DNA of 64,000 nt, taken from assembly GCF_007290395.2 (NCBI RefSeq), contig NZ_CP041656.2, forward strand, positions 4,774,001 through 4,838,000. Reading direction: 5' to 3'. The notes beneath the pieces are model-generated. The model was given only the letters and a program-made list of their open reading frames with translations. It ran no database searches and was not told the DNA's origin. Within the stretch, counting starts at the first letter, position 1. Every line of letters starts with the position of its first letter. A program made the translations under genes and the position numbers. This document shows, piece by piece, positions 54,552-63,181 of the stretch. Source of the stretch: Bradyrhizobium cosmicum (GTDB lineage: Bacteria > Pseudomonadota > Alphaproteobacteria > Rhizobiales > Xanthobacteraceae).

Positions 54552-54692
54552 GAAATCCTCCCGATAGTGCCGTGATGCCGGCCGTCTTTGGCCAAGAGCA
54601 GGTGAAACCAGAGCCCATTAGCGTGCAAATGGTATGCCACTAACCGGACCTTCGCCAGCGGGATCTCCTCGGCATTTCGACCGGTTCAGGCT

Positions 54693-56363
54693 TCAAAGCG
54701 CAACCGCCAGCGCCGGCCCGGTGTCGATATGGGGGATCGCCTCGACCAGCTTGCGCGTGTAGTCAGTCTTGGGATTGTCGAACAGCGCCCGACTGTCGCC
54801 CTGCTCGACGATGCCGCCGTTGCGCAGCACGATGGTGCGGTCACAGAGCATGCGCACCACGTTGAGATCGTGGCTGACGAACAGCAGCGCGATGTCGTTC
54901 TCGCGCCTGAGGCGGTCGAGCAGTTGCAGCACCACCGCCTGCACAGAGACGTCGAGCGCAGCAGTCGGCTCGTCCAGCACCAGCAGCCGTGGCCGGCAGG
55001 CGATGGCGCGGGCAATGCCGACGCGCGCCTTCTGGCCGCCGGAGAGCTGATGCGGGAAGCGCGGCAGAAGATCCAGCGGCAAGCCGACCCGCTCGGCACA
55101 TTCTTCCACGCGCTTGCGCAACGCGTCGCCCGCACGCATGCCGCCCAGCCGCAGCAGCGGATGAGCGATGCAGTCGAACGCCGTGAAGCGCGGATTGAGG
55201 CTCTCGTTCGGGTCCTGGAAGACCATCTGGATGTCTTTGCGCAGCGGTGACCGATGAAAGTCGCGCGACGCGATATGCCCGATCGACTGCCCGTCGAACA
55301 CGATGTCGCCTTCGCTGGGATCGATCAGCCGGCAGATCATGCGCGACGTCGTGCTCTTGCCGGAGCCGGATTCACCGACCAGCCCGACGCTCTCGCCGCC
55401 GGCCATCGTCATCGAGAAATCCGCGACTGCCGCGGAACCCTCGTCGAAACGTTTTGCAAGCTTGCGCACTTCAAGGAGCGGCGGCGTCCCGTACGCAGGC
55501 TCCTGCCTCGGCTTGCCGAGCACAGCCGCGTAGCCTTCCCGTTCCTCCTCCGTCACGAGGTCTTCGATCCGCGAATTCGCGGTAGGCGATGCCGCGACCA
55601 GCCGCTTGGTGTAGGCATGCTGCGGCGCGCTGAAGAGCGCCTTGGGGCTTGCCTCCTCGACAATGCGGCCGCGTTCCATCACGGCGATGCGGCGGCAATA
55701 GCGCGCCGCAAGGCCGAGATCGTGCGTGATCAGGATCGTCGCCATGCCGCGCGCGGCGGCAATGTCCGCCAGAAGATCCATCACCACCTTCTGGGTGGTG
55801 ACGTCGAGCCCGGTGGTCGGCTCGTCGGCGATCAACAGCGAGGGATTGCAGGAGATCGCGATCGCGATCATCACGCGCTGGCACATGCCGCCGGAGAGCT
55901 CGTGCGGATAGGCATTCATCCGCGTCTCGGGGTCGCGGATCTGGACGGCACGCAGCAGCTCCAGCGCCTCGGCGCGCGCCGCGTCCTTCGATATCTTCTT
56001 GTGCGTGAGGATCGCGTCCGCGATCTGCAGGCCGATCGCCCGGATCGGATTGAGCGCCGCCCGCGGGTTCTGGAAGATCATCGACATCGCGGCGCCCTGG
56101 AGCTGACGGAGGTCGTCTCCCCCAAGCTTCGTCACGTCCTGCCCGCGGAACATGATCTTGCCGCCGGTGACGCGCCCGGCCGCATCCAGCAGCCGCGTGG
56201 TTGCAAAGCCGGTCACCGACTTGCCCGAGCCACTCTCGCCGACGAGGCCGAGCATCTCGCCCTCGTCGACCGAGAGCGTCACGCCGCGCACGGCCTCGAC
56301 CATGCCACGCCGCGTCGAGAACGAGACGTGGAGGTCGCTGATCCCTAGCAGTTGCCCGCTCAT
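54693..56363 (-). CDS. Peptide-type ABC transporter fused double ATPase (DppD-DppF in one chain)
   Basis: A 556-residue protein with two ABC modules. Module 1 has [43 protein letters not shown] (an unusual Cys in the signature) and [16 protein letters not shown]; module 2 has GESGSGKSTTSRMICRL, HQLSGGQKARVGIARAIAC and LLVLDEPTAALDVSVQ. It serves both nucleotide sites of the second importer. ATG 56363 (MSGQLLGISD) overlaps the DppC-like gene; the extension to 56582 is rejected. Confidence 0.94.
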   Translation of the reverse strand: MSGQLLGISDLHVSFSTRRGMVEAVRGVTLSVDEGEMLGLVGESGSGKSVTGFATTRLLDAAGRVTGGKIMFRGQDVTKLGGDDLRQLQGAAMSMIFQNPRAALNPIRAIGLQIADAILTHKKISKDAARAEALELLRAVQIRDPETRMNAYPHELSGGMCQRVMIAIAISCNPSLLIADEPTTGLDVTTQKVVMDLLADIAAARGMATILITHDLGLAARYCRRIAVMERGRIVEEASPKALFSAPQHAYTKRLVAASPTANSRIEDLVTEEEREGYAAVLGKPRQEPAYGTPPLLEVRKLAKRFDEGSAAVADFSMTMAGGESVGLVGESGSGKSTTSRMICRLIDPSEGDIVFDGQSIGHIASRDFHRSPLRKDIQMVFQDPNESLNPRFTAFDCIAHPLLRLGGMRAGDALRKRVEECAERVGLPLDLLPRFPHQLSGGQKARVGIARAIACRPRLLVLDEPTAALDVSVQAVVLQLLDRLRRENDIALLFVSHDLNVVRMLCDRTIVLRNGGIVEQGDSRALFDNPKTDYTRKLVEAIPHIDTGPALAVAL

Positions 56364-57208
56364 GTTCGCATCCGGGGATCGAGAATATCCCGCATCCCGT
56401 CCCCGAGCAGATTGAAGCACAGTACGGCCATCATCAGCGCAAGACCCGGAAACGCCACCAGCCACCACCGCCCCGTCGAGATGAAGCGCGCGCCTTCGGC
56501 GACCATGATGCCCCATTCCGGCGTCGGCGGCTGGACGCCGAGGCCGATGAAGGACAGGCCCGCTGCATTGAGAATGGCCCAACCGAGGTTGAGCGAGATC
56601 TGCACCGCCATCGCCGGCAGGATGTTCGGCAGCAGGAAGCGCAGCACCACGGAGAAATGGCTCTCGCCGCAGGCGCGCGCAGCCTCGACCCAGCCGACAT
56701 TGCGGCGGACGTTCACCTCGGCGCGCGCGAAGCGGATGTAGAACGGCAGGTTGATGATCGCGGTCGCGATCACGATGTTCTCGATCCGGTTGCCCAGCGC
56801 TGCGACCATTGCCATCGCCAGCACGAACAGCGGAAACGCCATCATGACGTCCACGAAGCGGCCGACGCCGCGATCGAGCTTGCCGCCGGCATAACCGCAG
56901 AACGCGCCGACGACCGCGCCGATCACGAAGGAGATGCCGACCGCCGAGACCGCGATGGCAAGATCGAGCCGTGCGGCGACAATGAGGCGGCTGAACACGT
57001 CGCGGCCGAGTTGGTCCGTGCCGGCCAGATGCGCCGCGCTCGGCGGCTGCAAGGCCTCGGAGACGTTAGAGACCACGGGATCATATGGCACGATCCACGG
57101 CCCGAAGATCGCGATCAGCACGAACAGCGCGACGCCGGCCGCGGCGACGGCCGTGAGCGGGTTGCCGCGCAGGATCCAGACGGAATGACGGAGGGTTGCG
57201 CTGGTCAT
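56360..57208 (-). CDS. Peptide-type ABC transporter permease (DppC-like), second system
   Basis: A 282-residue permease with six helices. It starts MTSATLRHSVWILRGNPLTAVAAAGVALF and carries HLAGTDQLGRDVFSRLIVAARLDLAIAVS and the coupling loop IRFARAEVNVRRNVGWVEAARACGESHFSVVLRFLLPNILPAM, ending LLGDGMRDILDPRMRT. ATG 57208 overlaps the DppB-like gene stop; the frame is open further to 57628 but that overlaps the upstream gene. Confidence 0.94.
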   Translation of the reverse strand: MTSATLRHSVWILRGNPLTAVAAAGVALFVLIAIFGPWIVPYDPVVSNVSEALQPPSAAHLAGTDQLGRDVFSRLIVAARLDLAIAVSAVGISFVIGAVVGAFCGYAGGKLDRGVGRFVDVMMAFPLFVLAMAMVAALGNRIENIVIATAIINLPFYIRFARAEVNVRRNVGWVEAARACGESHFSVVLRFLLPNILPAMAVQISLNLGWAILNAAGLSFIGLGVQPPTPEWGIMVAEGARFISTGRWWLVAFPGLALMMAVLCFNLLGDGMRDILDPRMRT

Positions 57209-58239
57209 TCGATCGACACCCTGGGATCGGCGATGCCGTAGCAGACATCGACGACCAGATTGACCAGCACGAACAGGCTGGCCATCAGCAGCACGAAGCC
57301 TTGCACCGGCGCATAGTCGGAGGACAGCAGCGCATCGAGCGCGTAGGAGGCAACGCCCGGCCAGGAGAAAACCTTCTCCACCAGCACGTTGGCTCCCAGC
57401 ATGGTCGAGAACACGATGCCGGCGATGGTGATGACGGGCAGGATGGCATTCCTCAGGGCATAAGTAACGACCACCTTGTGCCAGGACAATCCGACCGAGC
57501 GCGCGGTGCGTACGAAATCGCTGCCGAGCGACACCAGCATCGAGGCGCGCGTGATCCGCGCCAGCGGAGCGATCACGAACAGCGCCATGCTCACCGCCGG
57601 CAGGATCAATTGCTTGCAGGCTGCCCACCAGCCTTCGACATCACCAGCAAGCAGGAAGTCGATCGAGAGGAATCCGGTGCGCTGCGGCGGCAGCGACGTG
57701 AAAACGTCGATCCGCCCGGTCGGATCGGGCGCCAGCCCGAGCAGGTAGTAGAAGACATAGATCAGCAGCAGGCCCGACACGAAGGTCGGTACGCAGACGC
57801 CGAGCGCACAGAACATCCGTACGCCGTGATCGACGACAGACCCCGGCCGCAGCGCCGCGACCACGCCGAGTGGCACCGCCGCGATCAGCGCAATCAGGAG
57901 CGCGGTGAAGGTCAGCTCCAGCGAAGCCGGCAACCGCTCGCGCAGATCCTTCAGCACCGGCTGCCCCGTCATCATGGAGCGGCCGAGATTGCCGTGGCCG
58001 ATGTCGGAGAGATAGAACACGAGCTGCTCCGGCACCGATTTGTTGAGCCCCATCTGCTTGCGGATCTGCTCGATCTCCTCCTTGCCCGCATTGGGCCCCG
58101 AGGCGAAGAACACCGCGGGGTCGCCGGGCAGGACGCGCATCAGCAGGAAGGTGAAGACCAGCACACCGAACAGCGCCGGCAGCGACGACAGCAGCCGCCT
58201 GCCCGCCCGTAGCAATGTCGCACCAAGACCGGTCTTCAC
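57205..58239 (-). CDS. Peptide-type ABC transporter permease (DppB-like), second system
   Basis: A 344-residue permease. The N-terminus reads LLRAGRRLLSSLPALFGVLVFTFLLMRVLPGDPAVFFASGPNAG with LPGDP, the coupling loop is ITRASMLVSLGSDFVRTARSVGLSWHKVVVTYALRNAILPVI, and it ends VNLVVDVCYGIADPRVSIE. A longer periplasmic loop (DPTGRIDVFTSLPPQRTGFLSIDFLLAGDVEGWW) distinguishes it from the first system's permease. It follows the binding-protein gene by 29 bases. Confidence 0.95.
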   Translation of the reverse strand: MKTGLGATLLRAGRRLLSSLPALFGVLVFTFLLMRVLPGDPAVFFASGPNAGKEEIEQIRKQMGLNKSVPEQLVFYLSDIGHGNLGRSMMTGQPVLKDLRERLPASLELTFTALLIALIAAVPLGVVAALRPGSVVDHGVRMFCALGVCVPTFVSGLLLIYVFYYLLGLAPDPTGRIDVFTSLPPQRTGFLSIDFLLAGDVEGWWAACKQLILPAVSMALFVIAPLARITRASMLVSLGSDFVRTARSVGLSWHKVVVTYALRNAILPVITIAGIVFSTMLGANVLVEKVFSWPGVASYALDALLSSDYAPVQGFVLLMASLFVLVNLVVDVCYGIADPRVSIE

Positions 58240-58268
58240 TCTTCAGAGCTCCTTGGGTTTCGCCAACA

Positions 58269-59888
58269 TCACTTGCGGCTGACGTTGCGATAGTCGACCT
58301 GACGATGGAACTCGTAGGTATAGCCCTCGATGGTCGGAGCCATGACCGCATCCTGGTTGGGCTGCCACAGCATGATCTGCGGCATCAGGTCGAAATGCAT
58401 CGCGTTGAGCTTGCGGCCGGCTTCCTCGTACTTCGCCTTATCCGGCTCGAAGCGGGCTCCCTGCGCAATCTCGGCCAGATCGGGGTTGTTGATCGACGAG
58501 TAGTTCCAGCGCTGATTGCCGGTGTAGAAGTTGCGGTAGAAGTAGTCCGTCGACGGCAACCAGGCGACGATGCCTTCGGTGAAGAAGGGCAGCTTCTTCT
58601 CGTTGATCAGCGTCGACATCTGCGCATCCGGCAGCTTCTGGATGTCGACCTTGATGCCGATCTTGCCGAGCGACTCCTTGATCAGCGCGGCCATCGGCTC
58701 CGCCTGAGAGGCCCATCCGACATTGAAGCTGAAGGTGGTCGAGAAGCCCTCGGGGAAGCCGGCGGCCTTGAGATATTCCTTTGCCTTGTCGAGGTCGAGC
58801 TTGACCGGCTGCTGGAACGGATAGGTCCCGTTCAGCGGCTTGCCGTCCGGCCAGCTCGCGCCGTAAAGCGGCGCGCCGCGGCCGAACAAGGCGGCCTTGA
58901 ACATGTCCTCATAGGGCAGCGCGAACGCGATAGCGCGGCGGACGTTGACGTTGTCGAAGGGCGGGATCTGGTTGTTCATCGAGACGAAGGTGATCGCGTT
59001 GTATTGCGGCGTCGAGACCACCTTCAGCTTGCCCTTGGCTTCGAGCGACTGGACGTCGCTGGCCTGGAGATCGAGTACGATATCAGCATCGCCGCGTTCG
59101 ACCAGATTGGCGCGGGTCGCCGGCTCCGGCACCGATTGCACGATGATCCGCTTGAAGAAGGCCGGCCTGGCGGGAGAACCGCGGTTCCAGGCCTCGTTGC
59201 GCTTGAGGGTCACCTGCTCGCCGGGCTTGAAGGTCTCGACGACGTAGGCGCCACTGCCGGCGGCGTGCTCCTTCAGCCAGGCCATCGCCCACGGATCGTC
59301 CGCGGTCGCATGCTCCTTTGCGAGTTTCGAGTTGATGATCATCGGATAGACGGTGGCGAGATTCGGCAGCGCCAGCTTGTCGGGCTTTGGCAACGTCACC
59401 TCGATCGTCAAGGGATCTATCACCTTGAACTGGTCGGCCGAAGTCAACGATCCCGTCAGCAATTGCGCCTTGCCGAGGATCGGCGCGGTGACGCAGCGGT
59501 CGAGCGACCACTTCACGTCGTCGGCCGTCACGGGCGAGCCGTCCTGGAACTTGGCGTCCTTCCGCAGATGGAAGGTGATCTTCAGTTTGTCGGGACTGAC
59601 GTCGTAGGACTCGGCGAGCTCACCGGTGATGGTGTCGAGATCGAACACCCATTTGCCGTTGAGTTGCTTGCGGCCGAACGACACCAGCCGATCGTAGGTG
59701 CTCATGCTGAGCCCGAAGGATTCGCGGGTCGCGCCGGGGATGTTTGGATCGAGCGTGTTGACAGACGCGCCGGTGACATAGCGCAGCGTTTCCGCCCTGG
59801 ATTGTGCCTGTGAAGGCGCTGTGGCGACGAGCAACAGCGCAGCGGTAGCGAGAACTGAGGTCGCGGACCTGAAAGACACAAAACGCAT
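58269..59888 (-). CDS. Peptide-type ABC transporter binding protein (DppA-like), second system
   Basis: A 539-residue SBP_bac_5 protein with a Sec signal (MRFVSFRSATSVLATAALLLVATAPSQAQ). The mature part has ETLRYVTGASVNTLDPNIPGATRESFGLSMSTYDRLVSFG, ITFHLRKDAKFQDGSPVTADDVKWSLDR and NNQIPPFDNVNVRRAIAFALPYEDMFKAALFG. Unlike the first system it carries no Tat motif. It heads the second importer; the flavin monooxygenase gene ends 118 bases upstream and may belong to the same transcript. Confidence 0.95.
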   Translation of the reverse strand: MRFVSFRSATSVLATAALLLVATAPSQAQSRAETLRYVTGASVNTLDPNIPGATRESFGLSMSTYDRLVSFGRKQLNGKWVFDLDTITGELAESYDVSPDKLKITFHLRKDAKFQDGSPVTADDVKWSLDRCVTAPILGKAQLLTGSLTSADQFKVIDPLTIEVTLPKPDKLALPNLATVYPMIINSKLAKEHATADDPWAMAWLKEHAAGSGAYVVETFKPGEQVTLKRNEAWNRGSPARPAFFKRIIVQSVPEPATRANLVERGDADIVLDLQASDVQSLEAKGKLKVVSTPQYNAITFVSMNNQIPPFDNVNVRRAIAFALPYEDMFKAALFGRGAPLYGASWPDGKPLNGTYPFQQPVKLDLDKAKEYLKAAGFPEGFSTTFSFNVGWASQAEPMAALIKESLGKIGIKVDIQKLPDAQMSTLINEKKLPFFTEGIVAWLPSTDYFYRNFYTGNQRWNYSSINNPDLAEIAQGARFEPDKAKYEEAGRKLNAMHFDLMPQIMLWQPNQDAVMAPTIEGYTYEFHRQVDYRNVSRK

Positions 59889-60006
59889 TCGTTTTCCCTT
59901 GAATTCTAGAACAGGAAGGCCGGCAAGGCTGGTCAAGAAAGAAGCAAGTTGCGCGCCAATCTCATGAGACGTCCGCGCATACTTCGCCGCGGCGGCGCAT
60001 GGATCA

Positions 60007-61443
60007 TCATCGCGATTCCTCCATTTTTCGCGCCGGCCGCGTAACCACGGCCTGCGGCACGTCATAGGCGCTGAGCGAAGCCCAGTGCCGTTCCACGTCC
60101 GCGCGAAACAGGCCGCGCGTCAGGCCATTCACCAGCTTCGGTACAGCGGTCGTCATCGCGTTGATCGACGATCCCGACGCACCAAAGCTCATGGTGGAGG
60201 CGACGGCGAAGAGATGGATGTCCGAGATCCACGGCGTCTTTCCGGGCACGCGCTCGGTGAAGGCGTAGTCGTCGGCGAGATAGGGAAAGCGGCCGAGCCG
60301 CGCGTTGCGCTCGTTCTCCGGCGGCTGGTAGCGGTCGGCCCAGCTCGCGATGTTGCCGGCGAATCTCGCGAGCTCGCCGCGATTGGCATAGTTCATGTCG
60401 ATGCCGGTGCCGCAGATGACGAAATCCGCAGCGATCGCGCCGTGCGGCGTTTGCAGTTCAACACCGCTGGCGGTCTGCCTGGCCGCCTCGAGCGGCGCGC
60501 CTTCGTGCAATGTAAAATTGGCATGACGCGCGCAGCGATCGTAGGTCGGCTGCGGAAAGCCTTCGCGCATTTCCAGGATGGTACGCATGAAGCGCCAGCG
60601 CCAGGCATCGTCGAGATCGCTGAGATGACGCAGGAAGCCGCGAAAGGTCAGCCAGCGATAGGGCTGGATCACCTGGATCTGCGCGCGGCGGCAGAGCAGA
60701 TGCACCTCTGCTGCGCCCGATTCCAAAGCCGTGGCCGCGTTGTCGAAGGCGGAGGCACCCGCGCCGATCACGGCAACCCGCTTGCCGCGAAGGTTATTGA
60801 AGTCGATGTCGTCGGCAACCGTTGCGACCGAATTTTTCGGCAGACCGCGCAGCGGCTCCGGGATCATCCAATCGCCCATGCCCTCCTGCCCGGTCGCCAG
60901 CACGATCTTGCGGGCATAGAGCGTCTCGATGCCATCGGCGCGCTTGACGCGCGCGGCGAGCAGGCCGTCCGACGCAGGCGCAAGCTCCAGCAGTTCGCAG
61001 CCGTTACGCACCGGCAAGCCGAGCGTGCGCCGCAGCCAGAGCAGATACTCGGCCCAGTGCTCTCTCAGGATCAGGTTCAGCGCCTGCCAACTCTCCTTGC
61101 CGAAGCGGGCTTCGTGCCAGGACTGGTAGGTCAGGCTCGGAATATCGAGGTCAGGTCCGGTGTAGTCCTTCGGGCTGCGCAGTGTCGGCATGCGGGCATA
61201 GGTGAGCCACGGGCCCTCCTTGCCTTCCTCGGCTTTGTCGAGCAGCAGGATGTTGCTGACACGGGACCGCATCAGGCCGAAGCCGATGGCAATGCCGGAC
61301 TGGCCGGCGCCGATGATCAGCACGTCCAGCGCTGGCTTGCCGTCGGGTCCCGTCTTCGGTTCGAGCCACGCTGCGCCGGGATGCGCGATCATGGCGAGAT
61401 CGGCGCGAATTTCGGCTTCAAGCTTGATCAACCCATCACTCAT
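60007..61443 (-). CDS. Flavin-containing monooxygenase-like NAD(P)/FAD oxidoreductase
   Basis: A 478-residue flavoprotein with two dinucleotide-binding motifs: LIIGAGQSGIAIGFGLMRSRVSNILLLDKA (FAD, about residue 43) and VAVIGAGASAFDNAATALESGAAEVHLLCRR (NADPH, about 200). GPWLTYARMPTLRSPKDYTGPD is typical of the FMO/Baeyer-Villiger group, and the exact FxGxxxHxxx(Y/F)(K/P) fingerprint is not seen. It would hydroxylate or oxygenate a small, perhaps imported, substrate. Its ATG (61443) overlaps the SDR stop by four bases. Confidence 0.88.
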   Translation of the reverse strand: MSDGLIKLEAEIRADLAMIAHPGAAWLEPKTGPDGKPALDVLIIGAGQSGIAIGFGLMRSRVSNILLLDKAEEGKEGPWLTYARMPTLRSPKDYTGPDLDIPSLTYQSWHEARFGKESWQALNLILREHWAEYLLWLRRTLGLPVRNGCELLELAPASDGLLAARVKRADGIETLYARKIVLATGQEGMGDWMIPEPLRGLPKNSVATVADDIDFNNLRGKRVAVIGAGASAFDNAATALESGAAEVHLLCRRAQIQVIQPYRWLTFRGFLRHLSDLDDAWRWRFMRTILEMREGFPQPTYDRCARHANFTLHEGAPLEAARQTASGVELQTPHGAIAADFVICGTGIDMNYANRGELARFAGNIASWADRYQPPENERNARLGRFPYLADDYAFTERVPGKTPWISDIHLFAVASTMSFGASGSSINAMTTAVPKLVNGLTRGLFRADVERHWASLSAYDVPQAVVTRPARKMEESR

Positions 61444-62189
61444 GCCGCGAGCCAGCCTCCGTCGACCACCATGACGGTGCCGGTCGTGAACGAGGACGCA
61501 TCGCTGGCCAGATGCAGCGCAGCCTGCGCGATTTCTTCCGCCTGGCCGAAGCGCTTCATGGCGTGGCGGTTGCGGGAGGCTTCGCGTACCTCGTCCGAAT
61601 TGGCATGACGGGCAAAGCTGCGGCGAAGCATCGGCGTGTCGATCGCGCCGGGGGCAATCGCGTTGACGCGGATGCCGTCGGTGGCGAAATCCACCGCCAT
61701 GGTCCGCGTCAGGCTGATGATCGCGCCTTTGGCGGCGATATAGGCGCTGTTGCCTTTGCCGCCGGCAATCGCGAGCTGCGAGGCCAGCGTGATGATCGAG
61801 CCGCCCTTCTGCCGCTGCATCTGCGGCACCGCGGCGCGCGCCCACAGCCAGGTGCCGCCGACATTGGCGCGGAACACCGCGTCCCAGTCGTCCACGCTCG
61901 TCGTCAGCACCGTGCCGCCGCAGGAAAAGCCTGCGGCAGTCATGAGGATATCGAGCCGGCCGTGCCGAGCCACGACGTCGCCGACGACGGCCTCGGCGAA
62001 ACCGGCATCGCCGACGTCGCCGACATGCATCGTCGCCTCCCCCACCAAGCCCATCGTTTCCTGAAGTCCTGCGGCATCTCGATCGACCAGAGCAAGCTGC
62101 GCGCCTTCCTCGGCAAACAGCTTTGCACTGGCGCAGCCGATGCCCGAAGCTGCGCCCGTGATGATGGCCGTGCGCCCCTGCAGCCGCAT
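61440..62189 (-). CDS. Short-chain dehydrogenase/reductase
   Basis: A 249-residue SDR with TGAASGIGCASAKLFAEEGAQLALVD near the N-terminus (the acidic end of beta2 suggests NAD), the catalytic Ser in ITLASQLA and YIAAK (Tyr-x3-Lys), and FTTGTVMVVDGGWLAA at the C-terminus. The motif MTAAG replaces NNAG. It is coupled to the monooxygenase by a four-base overlap and follows the epimerase stop by one base. Confidence 0.92.
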   Translation of the reverse strand: MRLQGRTAIITGAASGIGCASAKLFAEEGAQLALVDRDAAGLQETMGLVGEATMHVGDVGDAGFAEAVVGDVVARHGRLDILMTAAGFSCGGTVLTTSVDDWDAVFRANVGGTWLWARAAVPQMQRQKGGSIITLASQLAIAGGKGNSAYIAAKGAIISLTRTMAVDFATDGIRVNAIAPGAIDTPMLRRSFARHANSDEVREASRNRHAMKRFGQAEEIAQAALHLASDASSFTTGTVMVVDGGWLAA

Positions 62190-62190
62190 G

Positions 62191-63165
62191 TCAGATCGCC
62201 TCCTTGTGCTGCATCCACCAGGCGCTCATGTGGGCCGCAGACTCGGCGCAGCCGAACCGCGCGCGCCAGCCGAATTCGTCCGCCATCCGCGCCACCGACA
62301 GCGGCGCGCGGTCGCCGCCATGCAATTTGATTGCGGTCTTCTCGCCGGGCGCGGCGAGCCGGCATTGCAGGCCAGGATGCAGCGCCGCAAACGCCTCGCC
62401 CCACTGCAGCGCCGACCAAGCCGCGCCGCTGGAAATGTTATAGAGCCGGTGACGCGGCCGCTCGGCTTCGATCAGCAGCGCAACCGCCTCGGCCGCATCG
62501 GGAGCATAGGTCCAGTCCTTGCTTCCCGGACCCGGCAGGATCGCCGGCTCGCCGCGCGCAAAAGCAGCGAGGATCTGGAACTGGAGACTTGGCGTGTCCC
62601 GCACAGCATTGGCGCGTTCCCACGGACCGAACACGGCGCTCAGCCGCACGCTCAGGAAATCACCGCCGAAGAGCTCGGCGTGGCGCGCCACTGACCGCTC
62701 CGAGGTGAACTTGCTGATCGCGTAGAACGAGACGGGATCGCAGGGCGTGTCCTCGTCCAAGCTCTCGACCCGCGCGCCCGCGGCGCCATAGGCCGCAGCC
62801 GACGACAGATTGACGACGCGGCGAACGCCATGACGGATCGCGGCTTGCAGGATCGGGATCTGAGCCATCACGTTGATCTCGAGAATGCGCGCGGTCGACG
62901 CCCTCTCGAGATCATCGCCGGCGGTGATCGCCGCGCCGAGCACGATTGCATCGACGCCCTCGGCGATGAGGGCGTCGATGGCTGTTGCGTCCGTAATGTC
63001 GCCCTGCACGACAGTGAGCCGCTCCCCGTAATCCGCCAACGCGCGCCGGGCCGACGGCGGCAATTCAGCACGGTCGTACAGCGTCACGTCATGGCCGCGC
63101 GCGAGCAGCGCCTCCGCAACATTGAGGCCGACAAAGCCGGTGCCGCCGAAGATGACGATCTTCAT
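62191..63165 (-). CDS. NAD-dependent epimerase/dehydratase family protein
   Basis: A 324-residue extended SDR starting MKIVIFGGTGFVGLNVAEALLARGHDVTLYD (GxxGxxG) with the active-site YAISKFTSERSVARH-type Tyr-x3-Lys and LSSAAAYG before it. The C-terminal half has LYNISSGAAWSALQWGEAF. It may act on a sugar nucleotide or on a small catabolic intermediate; the gene order with a dihydropyrimidinase and a monooxygenase suggests the latter. ATG 63165 chosen since the GxxGxxG motif follows at once. Confidence 0.9.
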   Translation of the reverse strand: MKIVIFGGTGFVGLNVAEALLARGHDVTLYDRAELPPSARRALADYGERLTVVQGDITDATAIDALIAEGVDAIVLGAAITAGDDLERASTARILEINVMAQIPILQAAIRHGVRRVVNLSSAAAYGAAGARVESLDEDTPCDPVSFYAISKFTSERSVARHAELFGGDFLSVRLSAVFGPWERANAVRDTPSLQFQILAAFARGEPAILPGPGSKDWTYAPDAAEAVALLIEAERPRHRLYNISSGAAWSALQWGEAFAALHPGLQCRLAAPGEKTAIKLHGGDRAPLSVARMADEFGWRARFGCAESAAHMSAWWMQHKEAI

Positions 63166-63181
63166 CGCACGCAATCCACCG